From an uncultured Blautia sp. (GTDB lineage Bacteria; Bacillota; Clostridia; Lachnospirales; Lachnospiraceae): a stretch of DNA of 14,184 nt. The position numbers and the translations under genes are program-made. The stretch lies in assembly GCA_934402155.1 (NCBI GenBank), contig CAKRTP010000042.1, positions 1 to 14,184 of the forward strand. The letters are read 5' to 3'. The notes under the pieces were generated by a model, which was given only the letters and a program-made list of their open reading frames with translations, searched no databases and was not told the DNA's origin. Positions 1 to 6,709 of this stretch are shown here, in pieces; position 1 is the first letter of the stretch; each line of letters opens with the position of its first letter.

Positions 1-1670
1 AAGTCCTCCGGCACTAATTCCAGAAGCTGTTTTGCCTTGGAAGTCAGATAAATCTCATTTCCCTTCTTTTCCATCATAAAACTGTGAAACAGTTTCTCTA
101 TGATGTCAGCTCTGGTAGCTACCGTTCCAAGTCCGCCTGTCTCTCCCAGAGTCTTTGCGGCCTGCTTATCCTTTGTGGACAGATATTTCACCGGATTCTC
201 CATTGCTGCAAGAAGTGCTGCCTCTGTAAAACGTGCCGGTGCTTTTGTTTTTCCGGAATTCATGTGTACCTGTGTGATACGAATTTTCTGGCCTTTTTCA
301 AAAACAGGAAGCTTCTGATCCTTAAGTTTCTCCTCTTCTGTTTCTTCATCTTCCTGGAAGCCATCCTCATAAACTGCTTTCCATCCGGCACTCAGAACTG
401 TTTTTCCATTTGCCGCAAAAGTATATCCTTTGCTCTGTCCTTCCATTGCAGTCTGCTCATATTCAAAAGGCGGATACAGAACACTCAGGAAACGTCTCAC
501 TACCATATCATAAATCCTGCGTTCCTCATTTGTCATGTGATCCAGCTGAACAAACTGCTCTGTCGGAATGATCGCGTGATGATCACTGACCTTTTTATCA
601 TCCACAAAACTTCCATTTGTACGGATCGGACTGCTCAGCAAAGTACCTGCCAGCTTCCTGTACGGACCTGTACCACAGGCTTTGAGCCTTTCTTTAATAG
701 TCGGAACTACATCCTTTCCGATATAGCGTGAATCAGTTCTTGGATAAGTCAGGACCTTGTGGTTCTCATAAAGTCTCTGCATAATATTCAGTGTTTCCTT
801 GGCAGAAAATCCATATTTCTGATTTGCCTCTCTCTGAAGAGTTGTGAGGTCGTAAAGCCCCGGTGCCATCGTCTTCTTTGGTTTTTTGACAACAGAAGTG
901 ATCTCTATCTGTCCATTCTGCACGTTCTCCAGAATCTCTTCCACACGTTCTTTCTGGAATGTACGGAAGCTTCCGCTTCTTGTATCTTTCCATGTCCACT
1001 GAACTTCCCCCGCCTGAACAGATATTCCATAATAATCCTTCGGCTTGAAGTTTCGAATTTCTTCCTCTCTCATTGCTATGATCGCAAGTGTCGGTGTCTG
1101 TACACGTCCACAGGAAAGCTGTGCATTATATTTGCAGGTAAGTGCCCGCGTTCCGTTAATTCCCACCAGCCAGTCCGCCTCAGCTCTTGCTACTGCCGCT
1201 CTGTACAGGTTGTTGTACTCTTTGCCATCTTTGAGATTCTTGAATCCATCCCTGATCGCCTTATCTGTCACGGATGAAATCCACAATCTTTTGATTGGTT
1301 TATGGCATCCTGATTTATCCAGTATCCATCTTGCAACAAGTTCCCCTTCTCTTCCGGCATCTGTCGCTATGATAATCTCTCCTATGTCCTTCCGAAAAAG
1401 CTGAGTCTTTACTGCCTGATATTGTTTGGATGTCTGACGGATGACCACAAGTTTCATTTTATCCGGTATCATAGGAAGTGTCTGCATATCCCATTTCATA
1501 TACTTCTTATCATATTCTTCCGGATCTGCCAGAGTTACCAGATGTCCCAGTGCCCATGTCACTGCGTAATCTTTTCCTTCCAGAACTCCATTTCCTTTTT
1601 GATTACACTGAAGAACCCTTGCAATGTCTCTGGCGACAGAAGGTTTCTCCGCAATTACCAATGATTTCAT
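1..1670 (-). CDS. topB: DNA topoisomerase III (type IA), C-terminal part beyond window
   Basis: Type IA topoisomerase that cuts and passes single DNA strands, acting in decatenation and recombination intermediates. Reading leftward from ATG at 1670, 556 codons are present before the window edge; family members usually have about 650-750 residues, so only the C-terminal end is missing. The N-terminal Toprim domain shows IAEKPSVA with the catalytic Glu at residue 8 and the acidic motif DAGREGE at 104-110. The catalytic tyrosine is Y309 in LTYPRTDSRY, in frame with the start, so there is no frameshift up to that point. A conserved SDHHAIIPTE segment follows. The start is preceded by GAGAGG about 12 bases upstream and by its own promoter. 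It appears monocistronic: the upstream response-regulator gene ends in a terminator. The family call is certain; topB rather than topA is chosen from the MKSLVIAEKP-type N-terminus. Confidence 0.95.
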   Translation of the reverse strand, partial: MKSLVIAEKPSVARDIARVLQCNQKGNGVLEGKDYAVTWALGHLVTLADPEEYDKKYMKWDMQTLPMIPDKMKLVVIRQTSKQYQAVKTQLFRKDIGEIIIATDAGREGELVARWILDKSGCHKPIKRLWISSVTDKAIRDGFKNLKDGKEYNNLYRAAVARAEADWLVGINGTRALTCKYNAQLSCGRVQTPTLAIIAMREEEIRNFKPKDYYGISVQAGEVQWTWKDTRSGSFRTFQKERVEEILENVQNGQIEITSVVKKPKKTMAPGLYDLTTLQREANQKYGFSAKETLNIMQRLYENHKVLTYPRTDSRYIGKDVVPTIKERLKACGTGPYRKLAGTLLSSPIRTNGSFVDDKKVSDHHAIIPTEQFVQLDHMTNEERRIYDMVVRRFLSVLYPPFEYEQTAMEGQSKGYTFAANGKTVLSAGWKAVYEDGFQEDEETEEEKLKDQKLPVFEKGQKIRITQVHMNSGKTKAPARFTEAALLAAMENPVKYLSTKDKQAAKTLGETGGLGTVATRADIIEKLFHSFMMEKKGNEIYLTSKAKQLLELVPED

Positions 1671-1707
1671 TTATTCAAAATCCTCTCAGAAGTTTTTTCT
1701 GGTATTG

Positions 1708-1736
1708 AGTATAGCATACAATTATGTTTTGACCAA
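1708..1736 (-). promoter_or_regulatory. Promoter of topB
   Basis: On the minus strand TTGGTC (1731-1736) is followed after exactly 17 bases by TATACT (1708-1713). A TG one base before the -10 makes it an extended -10 promoter. It lies about 40 bases upstream of the topB start and downstream of the terminator of the preceding gene, so topB should be transcribed independently. Confidence 0.75.
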
Positions 1737-1737
1737 G

Positions 1738-1761
1738 AAAAAAGGAAGATTTTCATCTTCC
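1738..1761 (-). terminator. Intrinsic terminator of the response regulator gene
   Basis: Read on the minus strand, a perfect 7-bp stem GGAAGAT/ATCTTCC (1755-1761 with 1744-1750) encloses a GAAA tetraloop and is followed by six U residues (1743-1738). It begins 12 bases after the response-regulator stop codon, a textbook factor-independent terminator separating that gene from topB. Confidence 0.9.
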
Positions 1762-1772
1762 CTTCTGAATAT

Positions 1773-2438
1773 TTATTTACCTATCTTGTAACCCACGCCA
1801 CGTACTGTCTCAATCAGATCTCCCGCACTTCCAAGTTTCTGTCGCAAAGTTCGAATATGTACATCCACAGTCCTGCTTTCACCATCAAACTCATATCCCC
1901 AGATCTGATTCAGAAGCTGTGTTCTGGAAAGTACCATTCCACTGTTTTTCAGCAGCAGACACAACATCTCATATTCCTTCAAAGTCAGACTGACCGGATC
2001 CTGATCTACTGTCACAATATGCTTCATCGGAGATACATAAAGATTCTCAAGACGATATTCCTCTGCTCCCTTGTCTTCTGCTCTCCGTAGTGCAGCCTTG
2101 ATCCTGGAAATCAGTTCCATCATTCGGAACGGTTTTGGGATATAATCATCAGCACCGCTGTCCAATCCCATCACAACATCAAATTCACTGCCTTTAGCAG
2201 TAAGCATTATGATCGGAAGCTTTCTGGTATCAGGTCTTGTACGGAGTTTTTTCAGGATGGAAATACCATCTTCTTCGGGAAGCATCACATCTAACAGGAT
2301 CAAAGAAGGAAGCTCTTTATCTATTTCTTTCCAGAATTGTGACGGACGCTCAAAACCCTTTGCCTCCATCCCCTGACTTTTCAGTGTATATACTACAAGT
2401 TCACGAATACTTTCATCATCTTCTACCAAGTAAATCAT
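1773..2438 (-). CDS. Orphan OmpR/PhoB-family response regulator
   Basis: Two-component transcription factor of 221 residues. The N-terminal receiver domain (about 1-118) has the acidic pair D7/D8, phospho-acceptor D50 in LILLDVMLPEEDG, the switch threonine T80 and the conserved lysine K102 in KPF. The C-terminal winged-helix DNA-binding domain (about 128-221) ends with the typical SRTVDVHIRTLRQKLG and VRGVGYKIG signatures. The start is placed at the ATG at 2438 (MIYLVEDDE), not at an in-frame ATG at 2555. The 2438 start has an AGAGAGG site about 8 bases upstream, the family begins at this point, and the extra 39 residues would read through the promoter region. No histidine kinase adjoins it: topB lies downstream behind a terminator and a divergent lipid kinase gene lies upstream. 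It resembles PhoB/PhoP-type regulators, but the regulon cannot be named from sequence alone. Confidence 0.93.
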   Translation of the reverse strand: MIYLVEDDESIRELVVYTLKSQGMEAKGFERPSQFWKEIDKELPSLILLDVMLPEEDGISILKKLRTRPDTRKLPIIMLTAKGSEFDVVMGLDSGADDYIPKPFRMMELISRIKAALRRAEDKGAEEYRLENLYVSPMKHIVTVDQDPVSLTLKEYEMLCLLLKNSGMVLSRTQLLNQIWGYEFDGESRTVDVHIRTLRQKLGSAGDLIETVRGVGYKIGK

Positions 2439-2471
2439 TTCTTTACCTCTCTGTCTTTCAATCTGCGTCTT

Positions 2472-2500
2472 AGTATACGTGGACTTCGTAAAATTTCCAG
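2472..2500 (-). promoter_or_regulatory. Promoter of the response regulator gene
   Basis: On the minus strand a good -10, TATACT (2472-2477), has a poor -35, CTGGAA (2495-2500), 17 bases away. A weak -35 with repeat boxes just upstream is the arrangement expected of an activator-dependent promoter. Transcription would start near 2465, giving a leader of roughly 27 bases with the AGAGAGG site in it. The assignment is by eye. Confidence 0.55.
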
Positions 2501-2546
2501 TCTTTTCTCTGTTAAATCTTTGTAAAGGGCAACTGCTGATTGTAAA
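2487..2546 (-). promoter_or_regulatory. Phased TTTACA-like direct repeats, candidate response-regulator boxes
   Basis: On the minus strand four similar hexamers lie in the same orientation: TTTACA (2541-2546), TTTACA (2521-2526), TTAACA (2510-2515) and TTTACG (2487-2492). Start-to-start distances are 20, 11 and 23 bases, close to one or two helical turns. The central pair, TTTACA-N5-TTAACA, matches the layout of boxes bound by PhoP/PhoB-type regulators in Firmicutes (established for Bacillus PhoP). The boxes lie upstream of the response-regulator -10 and the outermost one overlaps the -35 of the divergent lipid kinase promoter. Autoregulation is inference. Confidence 0.45.
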
Positions 2547-2568
2547 TTTTACCAAATAATGCTATCAT
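2540..2568 (+). promoter_or_regulatory. Promoter of the lipid kinase gene
   Basis: TTGTAA (2540-2545) and TATCAT (2563-2568) are separated by 17 bases. A TG one base before the -10 gives an extended -10. The predicted start is about 20 bases upstream of the GGAGG ribosome binding site. The -35 overlaps the last TTTACA-like box, so the divergent response regulator could also influence this promoter. Confidence 0.65.
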
Positions 2569-2595
2569 AAAAAAAGAATCGATTTGGAGGATATT

Positions 2596-3522
2596 ATGTA
2601 TTATTTTATCGTAAATCCTAATTCCCGTTCAGGGAAGGGTGCTCTTATATGGAAAGACCTTCGAAAAACTCTTCGAGATAAGAACATATCTTATAAAGCA
2701 GTTTTTACCGAATATCGCGGCCATGCAGTCAAGCTGGCAGCATCTGTGACCGAAAATGCATCACCTGAGCATCCCGTCACGCTTATTGCAGTGGGTGGCG
2801 ACGGTACAATTCAGGAAGTACTTTCCGGTGTCAGAAATCTGTCCTGTATTTATTTTGGTTACATTCCGACCGGATCGGGAAATGATTTCTGCCGCAGCAT
2901 GAAGCTTCCTCAGGATCCCCATGAAGCACTGAACTGTGTCCTTGAGCAAAAACATATTGCATCTATGGATGTCCCTGTCATTTCCATCAACGGACATCAG
3001 AGTCATTTTGCGATCAGCTGCGGAATCGGATTTGATGCAGCCGTATGCCATGAAGTCAGTGTCACCCCTATGAAAAAAGTACTTAATCATTTTGGTCTCG
3101 GCAAACTTGTATATCTTTTTGTTGCCCTGAAGCAGCTTCTGTTTATGAAACCGCTTCCAATGACGCTCCAAATGGATAACAAACGTGTTCATCAGTTCCA
3201 GAAAGTATATTTTTCAGCAGTTATGAATCAGAAATACGAGGGCGGTGGTTTTAAATTCTGTCCCGCTGCTGATCCTTCTGACGGATATCTCGATGTGATC
3301 GTGATTGACGGACTTAGTAAGCTTAAAGTCCTCTTTTGCCTTCCAACTGCTTTTTTTGGAAAACATACCCATATTACAGGAATTCATATATTCCGCTGTA
3401 AAAATGTTGAAATTTTCAGTTCTGTCCCACTTGCTGTACATAAAGACGGAGAATCTGCAGGTATTCGAAAGACTTTTTCCGCTTCTATCGAAAAAGAACC
3501 TGTAAAGATTATTCTTCCATAA
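2596..3522 (+). CDS. Diacylglycerol kinase-family lipid kinase
   Basis: Soluble lipid kinase of the DgkB/YegS/BmrU type (308 residues), expected to phosphorylate diacylglycerol or a related lipid at the inner face of the membrane and so feed phosphatidic acid back to phospholipid synthesis. The catalytic domain opens with FIVNPNSRSGKG (about 4-15), followed by the nucleotide-binding GGDGT at 67-71 and PTGSGNDF at 91-98. The C-terminal domain contains the DGYLDVIVI segment and KDGE, with the likely catalytic Glu at 286. The start is the ATG at 2596, with GGAGG 5 bases upstream; an in-frame TTG at 2584 overlaps that ribosome binding site and is rejected. It is transcribed divergently from an orphan response regulator and ends at a shared bidirectional terminator. 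The family is secure; the lipid substrate is not known. Confidence 0.93.
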   Translation: MYYFIVNPNSRSGKGALIWKDLRKTLRDKNISYKAVFTEYRGHAVKLAASVTENASPEHPVTLIAVGGDGTIQEVLSGVRNLSCIYFGYIPTGSGNDFCRSMKLPQDPHEALNCVLEQKHIASMDVPVISINGHQSHFAISCGIGFDAAVCHEVSVTPMKKVLNHFGLGKLVYLFVALKQLLFMKPLPMTLQMDNKRVHQFQKVYFSAVMNQKYEGGGFKFCPAADPSDGYLDVIVIDGLSKLKVLFCLPTAFFGKHTHITGIHIFRCKNVEIFSSVPLAVHKDGESAGIRKTFSASIEKEPVKIILP

Positions 3523-3550
3523 TACTATAGTTGTTCCCGTGTGGCTGACA

Positions 3551-3596
3551 AAAAGGCTTTCGGCAAAATTTTTATATATTCCGCCGAAAGCCTTTT
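3551..3596. terminator. Bidirectional terminator between convergent genes
   Basis: A 14-bp perfect inverted repeat, AAAAGGCTTTCGGC (3551-3564) with its complement at 3583-3596, encloses an 18-base AT-rich loop. U-tracts follow on both strands. It lies between the convergent lipid kinase and glycosyltransferase genes and should end transcription of both. Confidence 0.9.
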
Positions 3597-3617
3597 CTGT
3601 ATTTTCACTTATTAATC

Positions 3618-4631
3618 TCAGTTAAATCCATAAAATTTCTGACATACCTTGTATGCCGCTACGAACATTTTTCTTCCGCTTTTTCCCGGAAGGTTTGCAG
3701 CACGTCCCAGAATGCTGTAACGAAGTTTATGATACAGCCAGCGATCCTGTTCCCGGATATATTCCATAAGTTCTTTCTTCTTGTCCAGTGCTTCCTGTGT
3801 TCCGGCACGCACCAGCATGATAGAAGAAACAGTTGTAATGATATCCAGATAGCTGAGCATATATTTCTTCAGATATTTATTATTGAACTGGCATCTGTGG
3901 AATGCATCTGCCATCAGCTTGTTTACTCTGATCTGCTGATCGATTCTTCTGATCATAACTTTTTCATTTACTGACTGATCATCTCTTCCGATAAAATAGC
4001 GATAAAAATTCACATCCAGATAATACATATTTTTGACATATGGAAGCGGTTCAAACGCAAACAGATTATCTACATAGAAAGTATGTTTCGGAAGTTCCAG
4101 TCCACATTCGTGAAGTAATTTGGTTCGATAGATCATCGAATGCATCAGGAGGTATTTTCCTCTTGACATATGCACACTGTTCCATTCAAAAATTTCATTT
4201 ACAGGAAGACAATGTCTGTACTGCATAACTTTCTTTCTGGCAGCTCCCTGTTTCTCATATACAAAATTACTGATCAGAAGATCTACTGTCTTTGGTCCTC
4301 GAATCAGTTCTTCCAGCGTTTTAAGAATCTGATGATATGCTTCTTCATTTACCCAGTCATCGCTGTCTACTACTTTAAAATAAAGTCCTGTGGCATTCCG
4401 GATGCCTGCATTGACCGCTTCACCGTGACCGCCGTTTTCCTGATGGATTGCTTTGACAATTGTTGGATATTTCTCAGCATAGGCATCTGCGATCTCCGCT
4501 GTTCCGTCGGATGATCCGTCATTTACAACAAGAATCTCAACATCCTCTCCTCCGACAAGAAGAGAATCGATACATTTCTTCATATATGCTTCCGAGTTAT
4601 AACAGGGAATTGCAATACTTAAAATCTTCAT
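3618..4631 (-). CDS. Family 2 glycosyltransferase
   Basis: Transfers a sugar from a nucleotide-sugar donor, probably for a surface polysaccharide or glycolipid. The protein has 337 residues with an N-terminal GT-A fold: SIAIPCYNSEAY at 5-16, VVNDGSSDGT with its donor-binding Asp near 38, the GGHGEAVNAGI segment around 67-77, and the metal-binding DSD of VDSDDW at 89-91. The remaining ~230 residues are mostly alpha-helical-looking with no clear membrane span, so the protein is probably cytoplasmic or peripheral. The start at 4631 has AGGAGG 7 bases upstream. It follows mutY on the same strand after 44 bases with no terminator between, so the two are probably cotranscribed. There is no polysaccharide cluster nearby, so acceptor and donor are unknown. 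Confidence 0.9.
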   Translation of the reverse strand: MKILSIAIPCYNSEAYMKKCIDSLLVGGEDVEILVVNDGSSDGTAEIADAYAEKYPTIVKAIHQENGGHGEAVNAGIRNATGLYFKVVDSDDWVNEEAYHQILKTLEELIRGPKTVDLLISNFVYEKQGAARKKVMQYRHCLPVNEIFEWNSVHMSRGKYLLMHSMIYRTKLLHECGLELPKHTFYVDNLFAFEPLPYVKNMYYLDVNFYRYFIGRDDQSVNEKVMIRRIDQQIRVNKLMADAFHRCQFNNKYLKKYMLSYLDIITTVSSIMLVRAGTQEALDKKKELMEYIREQDRWLYHKLRYSILGRAANLPGKSGRKMFVAAYKVCQKFYGFN

Positions 4632-4675
4632 CGGTATTCCTCCTGATTTTTACACGCTTACGCGCTGCTTGCGTT

Positions 4676-5722
4676 TTATTCTTTGATATATTTTGTGTAT
4701 ACACTGAATGCTGATGGAATCGCATATTGTTTGTCTGACTGCTTTTTTTCGACAAAAATCAAATTTTTCTGATTATTGTCTTTCAGTGAAGAAACCTGGA
4801 TCCTGTATGCTGTCATCCTCCATTCAATATGGGAAAATACATGTTTTGCATCCTGAAGAGCCTCAATATACAATGGTTCCAGATTCATTTCTTTAACTCT
4901 CTCCAGTACTTCATCTTTTGACAGATGTCCTTCCAAATTTGGAAATTCATACATTCCTGCAAGAAGCCCTCTCGATGGACGCCTGCGAATTGCGGTCTTC
5001 TCTCCATCCTGGATTATAAGAACTGTTCGTTCCTCCAGCTTTCTGGCTTTCTTCCGAGCCTTTACCGGAAATCTGTCTACAGTACTGTTCAGCCTTGCAC
5101 TACAGCAAAATGCCACCGGACACAGATCGCATTTCGGCTCTCCATTCGGTACGCAGACTACTGCTCCCAGTTCCATTAATGCCTGATTAAAATCTCCCGG
5201 ACATGTCTCCGGCATAATCTCCCTCAGCTGTTCTTCTATCTGACGCTTCACCGACTGCCTCATGATATCCCCGTCATTCTCTGTGATTCTGGTGATCACA
5301 CGAAGTACATTTCCATCCACTGCCGGTACCGGAATATCGTAAGCAATTGATGCAATCGCACCTGCTGTATAGCTTCCAATCCCCTTAAGAGAACAAAGCA
5401 GCTCATAGGATACCGGAAGTATTCCATTATGTTCCTGCACAACTGTCTTCGCGGCAAGCTGCATATTCCGGACCCGGTTATAATATCCCAGTCCCTCCCA
5501 CAGTTTGAGAAGTTTCTCCTCCGGGCACTTTGACAGTGCTTCGATATCCGGAAGTTCTTCGATAAATCTGTGAAAATATGGTTTTACAGCTTCTACCCTG
5601 GTCTGCTGCAGCATGATCTCAGATACCCAGGTGTAATAAGCATTATGTCTGTCTCTCCACGGAAGACTGCGTTTGTTTTGCCTGTACCATTCGATCAGTG
5701 GTTCTACAATATCATTCAGCAT
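4676..5722 (-). CDS. mutY: A/G-specific adenine glycosylase
   Basis: Base-excision repair enzyme that removes adenine mispaired with 8-oxoguanine, preventing G-to-T transversions. The 348 residues match the usual family length. The catalytic Glu is E35 in WVSEIMLQQTRV, the helix-hairpin-helix is LKGIGSYTAGAI (about 112-123), and the catalytic Asp is D136 in VDGNVLR. The 4Fe-4S cysteines are C190, C198, C201 and C207. The C-terminal NUDIX-like domain that reads 8-oxoG spans about 231-345 and carries the FSH motif at 296-298. The iron-sulfur spacing is C-x7-C-x2-C-x5-C, one residue longer in the first gap than in the E. coli enzyme. The start at 5722 has AGGA about 9 bases upstream. It heads a likely two-gene operon with the glycosyltransferase and is divergent from the HAD gene. 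Confidence 0.96.
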   Translation of the reverse strand: MLNDIVEPLIEWYRQNKRSLPWRDRHNAYYTWVSEIMLQQTRVEAVKPYFHRFIEELPDIEALSKCPEEKLLKLWEGLGYYNRVRNMQLAAKTVVQEHNGILPVSYELLCSLKGIGSYTAGAIASIAYDIPVPAVDGNVLRVITRITENDGDIMRQSVKRQIEEQLREIMPETCPGDFNQALMELGAVVCVPNGEPKCDLCPVAFCCSARLNSTVDRFPVKARKKARKLEERTVLIIQDGEKTAIRRRPSRGLLAGMYEFPNLEGHLSKDEVLERVKEMNLEPLYIEALQDAKHVFSHIEWRMTAYRIQVSSLKDNNQKNLIFVEKKQSDKQYAIPSAFSVYTKYIKE

Positions 5723-5755
5723 TCTTTTTTCCTATCTGATTTTTATGTGAAGTAT

Positions 5756-5797
5756 CAGTGTATTACTGTTTATCAACACACAGTAACATGTTACTGT
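5756..5797. promoter_or_regulatory. 18-bp palindrome and TTACTGT half-site cluster
   Basis: ACAGTAACATGTTACTGT (5780-5797) is a perfect 18-bp palindrome. A third TTACTGT half-site lies at 5763-5769 and forms an inverted pair with ACAGTAA at 5780-5786. A looser palindrome, CAGT-N5-ACTG, occupies 5756-5768. All of this lies 12-50 bases downstream of the predicted mutY transcription start, between promoter and gene. It could be an operator for a dimeric repressor, an RNA hairpin in the mutY leader, or part of a dispersed intergenic repeat; the sequence does not decide. Confidence 0.6.
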
Positions 5798-5815
5798 TCA
5801 CAGCAACGTAACATC

Positions 5816-5844
5816 AGTATACCATAAATCCTGTTAAAAGACAG
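5816..5844 (-). promoter_or_regulatory. Promoter of the mutY-glycosyltransferase operon
   Basis: On the minus strand TATACT (5816-5821) is preceded by an extended TG and, 17 bases further up, by CTGTCT (5839-5844). Transcription would start near 5809, leaving an ~87-base leader that contains the palindrome cluster. Its -35 directly abuts the -35 of the divergent HAD promoter. Confidence 0.6.
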
Positions 5845-5873
5845 TTGATTTTTTGTATTTTAACATATAGAAT
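5845..5873 (+). promoter_or_regulatory. Promoter of the HAD phosphatase gene
   Basis: TTGATT (5845-5850) and TAGAAT (5868-5873) are 17 bases apart. The start would be near 5880, giving an ~85-base leader that includes the second GTTCACAGCAAC copy. The promoter is back to back with the mutY promoter, with no spacer between the -35 hexamers. Confidence 0.65.
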
Positions 5874-5964
5874 AAGAATTAATATTATTGTTCACTTCGT
5901 TCACAGCAACCTGATGCGTGATCTTCGGCTGAACTGAGATAAATTCTCCTGAAAGGACTATATT

Positions 5965-6585
5965 ATGGATAGTATTATTTTTGATGTTGATGGAACTTTG
6001 TGGGATTCCACTGCGATTATAGCAGAAGCCTGGGAACACTATCTCAGGACAGAAGAACAGCTCAATCTGCCTCTGAATGCCCAGCTTCTCTCTTCTATGT
6101 TTGGACAGACACTTCCTGATATTGCCAGACAGCTTTTTCCGGATATGCCCGAGGCCGAACAGCTCCGTCTTATCGATGGATGCTGTCAGGCAGAACATGA
6201 TGCCCTTCGCAGAGAATGTGCCCCTCTGTACGAAGATCTGGAAAAAACACTTCAGCTTCTGTCTGCCAAATATCCTTTATACATCGTAAGTAATTGTCAG
6301 TCCGGATATATCGAAGTTTTTCTTGAATCTACCGGTTTCGGCAAATATTTTAAGGGGCATCTGTGCAATGGAGACAATGGACTGGACAAGGGTTCTAATA
6401 TTGCCCTGATCGCCCGGACTTATAATATGAAATCTCCTGTCTATGTCGGCGACACCATGGGAGATTTTCTTTCCTGCCGCCAGGCGGGAGTTCCTTTTAT
6501 TTTTGCTTCCTATGGGTTTGGCGATGTTCCTCAGCCCGACAAAATCATCCGGAAACCTATGGATCTTGTCAGCCTCTTCTGCTGA
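5965..6585 (+). CDS. HAD-superfamily phosphatase, phosphoglycolate phosphatase-like
   Basis: Haloacid dehalogenase-type hydrolase of 206 residues, cytoplasmic, expected to dephosphorylate a small phosphate ester. All four HAD motifs are present: motif I DVDGT with nucleophile D7 and acid/base D9, motif II Ser109 in IVSNCQS, motif III Lys142, and motif IV GDTMGD with D163 and D167. An alpha-helical cap (about 15-85) inserted after motif I places it in subfamily I, like phosphoglycolate phosphatase or beta-phosphoglucomutase relatives. The start has GAAAGGA 7 bases upstream. It stands alone on the plus strand and ends before a hairpin and a bidirectional terminator. The substrate cannot be deduced from context. 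Confidence 0.9.
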   Translation: MDSIIFDVDGTLWDSTAIIAEAWEHYLRTEEQLNLPLNAQLLSSMFGQTLPDIARQLFPDMPEAEQLRLIDGCCQAEHDALRRECAPLYEDLEKTLQLLSAKYPLYIVSNCQSGYIEVFLESTGFGKYFKGHLCNGDNGLDKGSNIALIARTYNMKSPVYVGDTMGDFLSCRQAGVPFIFASYGFGDVPQPDKIIRKPMDLVSLFC

Positions 6586-6590
6586 AAAGC

Positions 6591-6634
6591 GTGATTCTGG
6601 TCAGTGTAAGCTGACATATTCTTCTCAGAATCAC
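6591..6634 (+). other. Nested hairpin just after the HAD gene
   Basis: GTGATTCTG (6591-6599) pairs with CAGAATCAC (6626-6634), and inside it GTCAG (6600-6604) pairs with CTGAC (6611-6615). No U-tract follows, so it is not a standard terminator. It begins 5 bases after the stop codon and precedes a true terminator by about 30 bases; a 3'-end stabilising structure is one possibility. Confidence 0.5.
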
Positions 6635-6664
6635 TGCACATCCTCCGACTGAAATAAATCTATA

Positions 6665-6702
6665 AAAAAAGCGTGAAAACTCTTACGTTTCCACGCTTTT
6701 TT
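6665..6702. terminator. Bidirectional terminator
   Basis: A 16-bp stem with one mismatch (6665-6680 with 6687-6702) carries a 6-base loop, with A-runs on the left arm and T-runs on the right, so U-tracts form on either strand. It ends the HAD transcript on the plus strand and the transpeptidase/membrane-protein transcript on the minus strand. Confidence 0.9.
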
Positions 6703-6709
6703 GTAACTA

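Larger units (their letters stand above)
5796..5910 (+). repeat. 12-bp direct repeat GTTCACAGCAAC, two copies
   Basis: GTTCACAGCAAC occurs at 5796-5807 and again at 5899-5910, 103 bases apart, both between mutY and the HAD gene. The first copy overlaps the end of the 18-bp palindrome. The second is preceded by another GTTCAC at 5890-5895, 9 bases upstream. The copies flank the divergent promoter pair. Confidence 0.6.

Noticed and set aside
84..731. 215-codon plus-strand open frame
   Set aside because: It is a shadow of topB, whose minus-strand frame carries the Toprim and catalytic tyrosine motifs.
1..1670. topB as a broken gene
   Set aside because: The frame is intact through the catalytic tyrosine to the window edge and the last codons (ELVPED) still fit the family, so it is cut by the window only; the same applies to tpiA at the right edge.
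2439..2555. N-terminal extension of the response regulator to an ATG at 2555
   Set aside because: It would add 39 residues not found in the family and covers the promoter and repeat region; the ATG at 2438 has a proper ribosome binding site.
2584..2595. TTG start for the lipid kinase
   Set aside because: This TTG overlaps the GGAGG ribosome binding site serving the ATG at 2596, where the protein family begins.
5796..5910. CRISPR-like array from GTTCAC repeats
   Set aside because: Only two 12-bp copies, no regular spacers and no cas genes.
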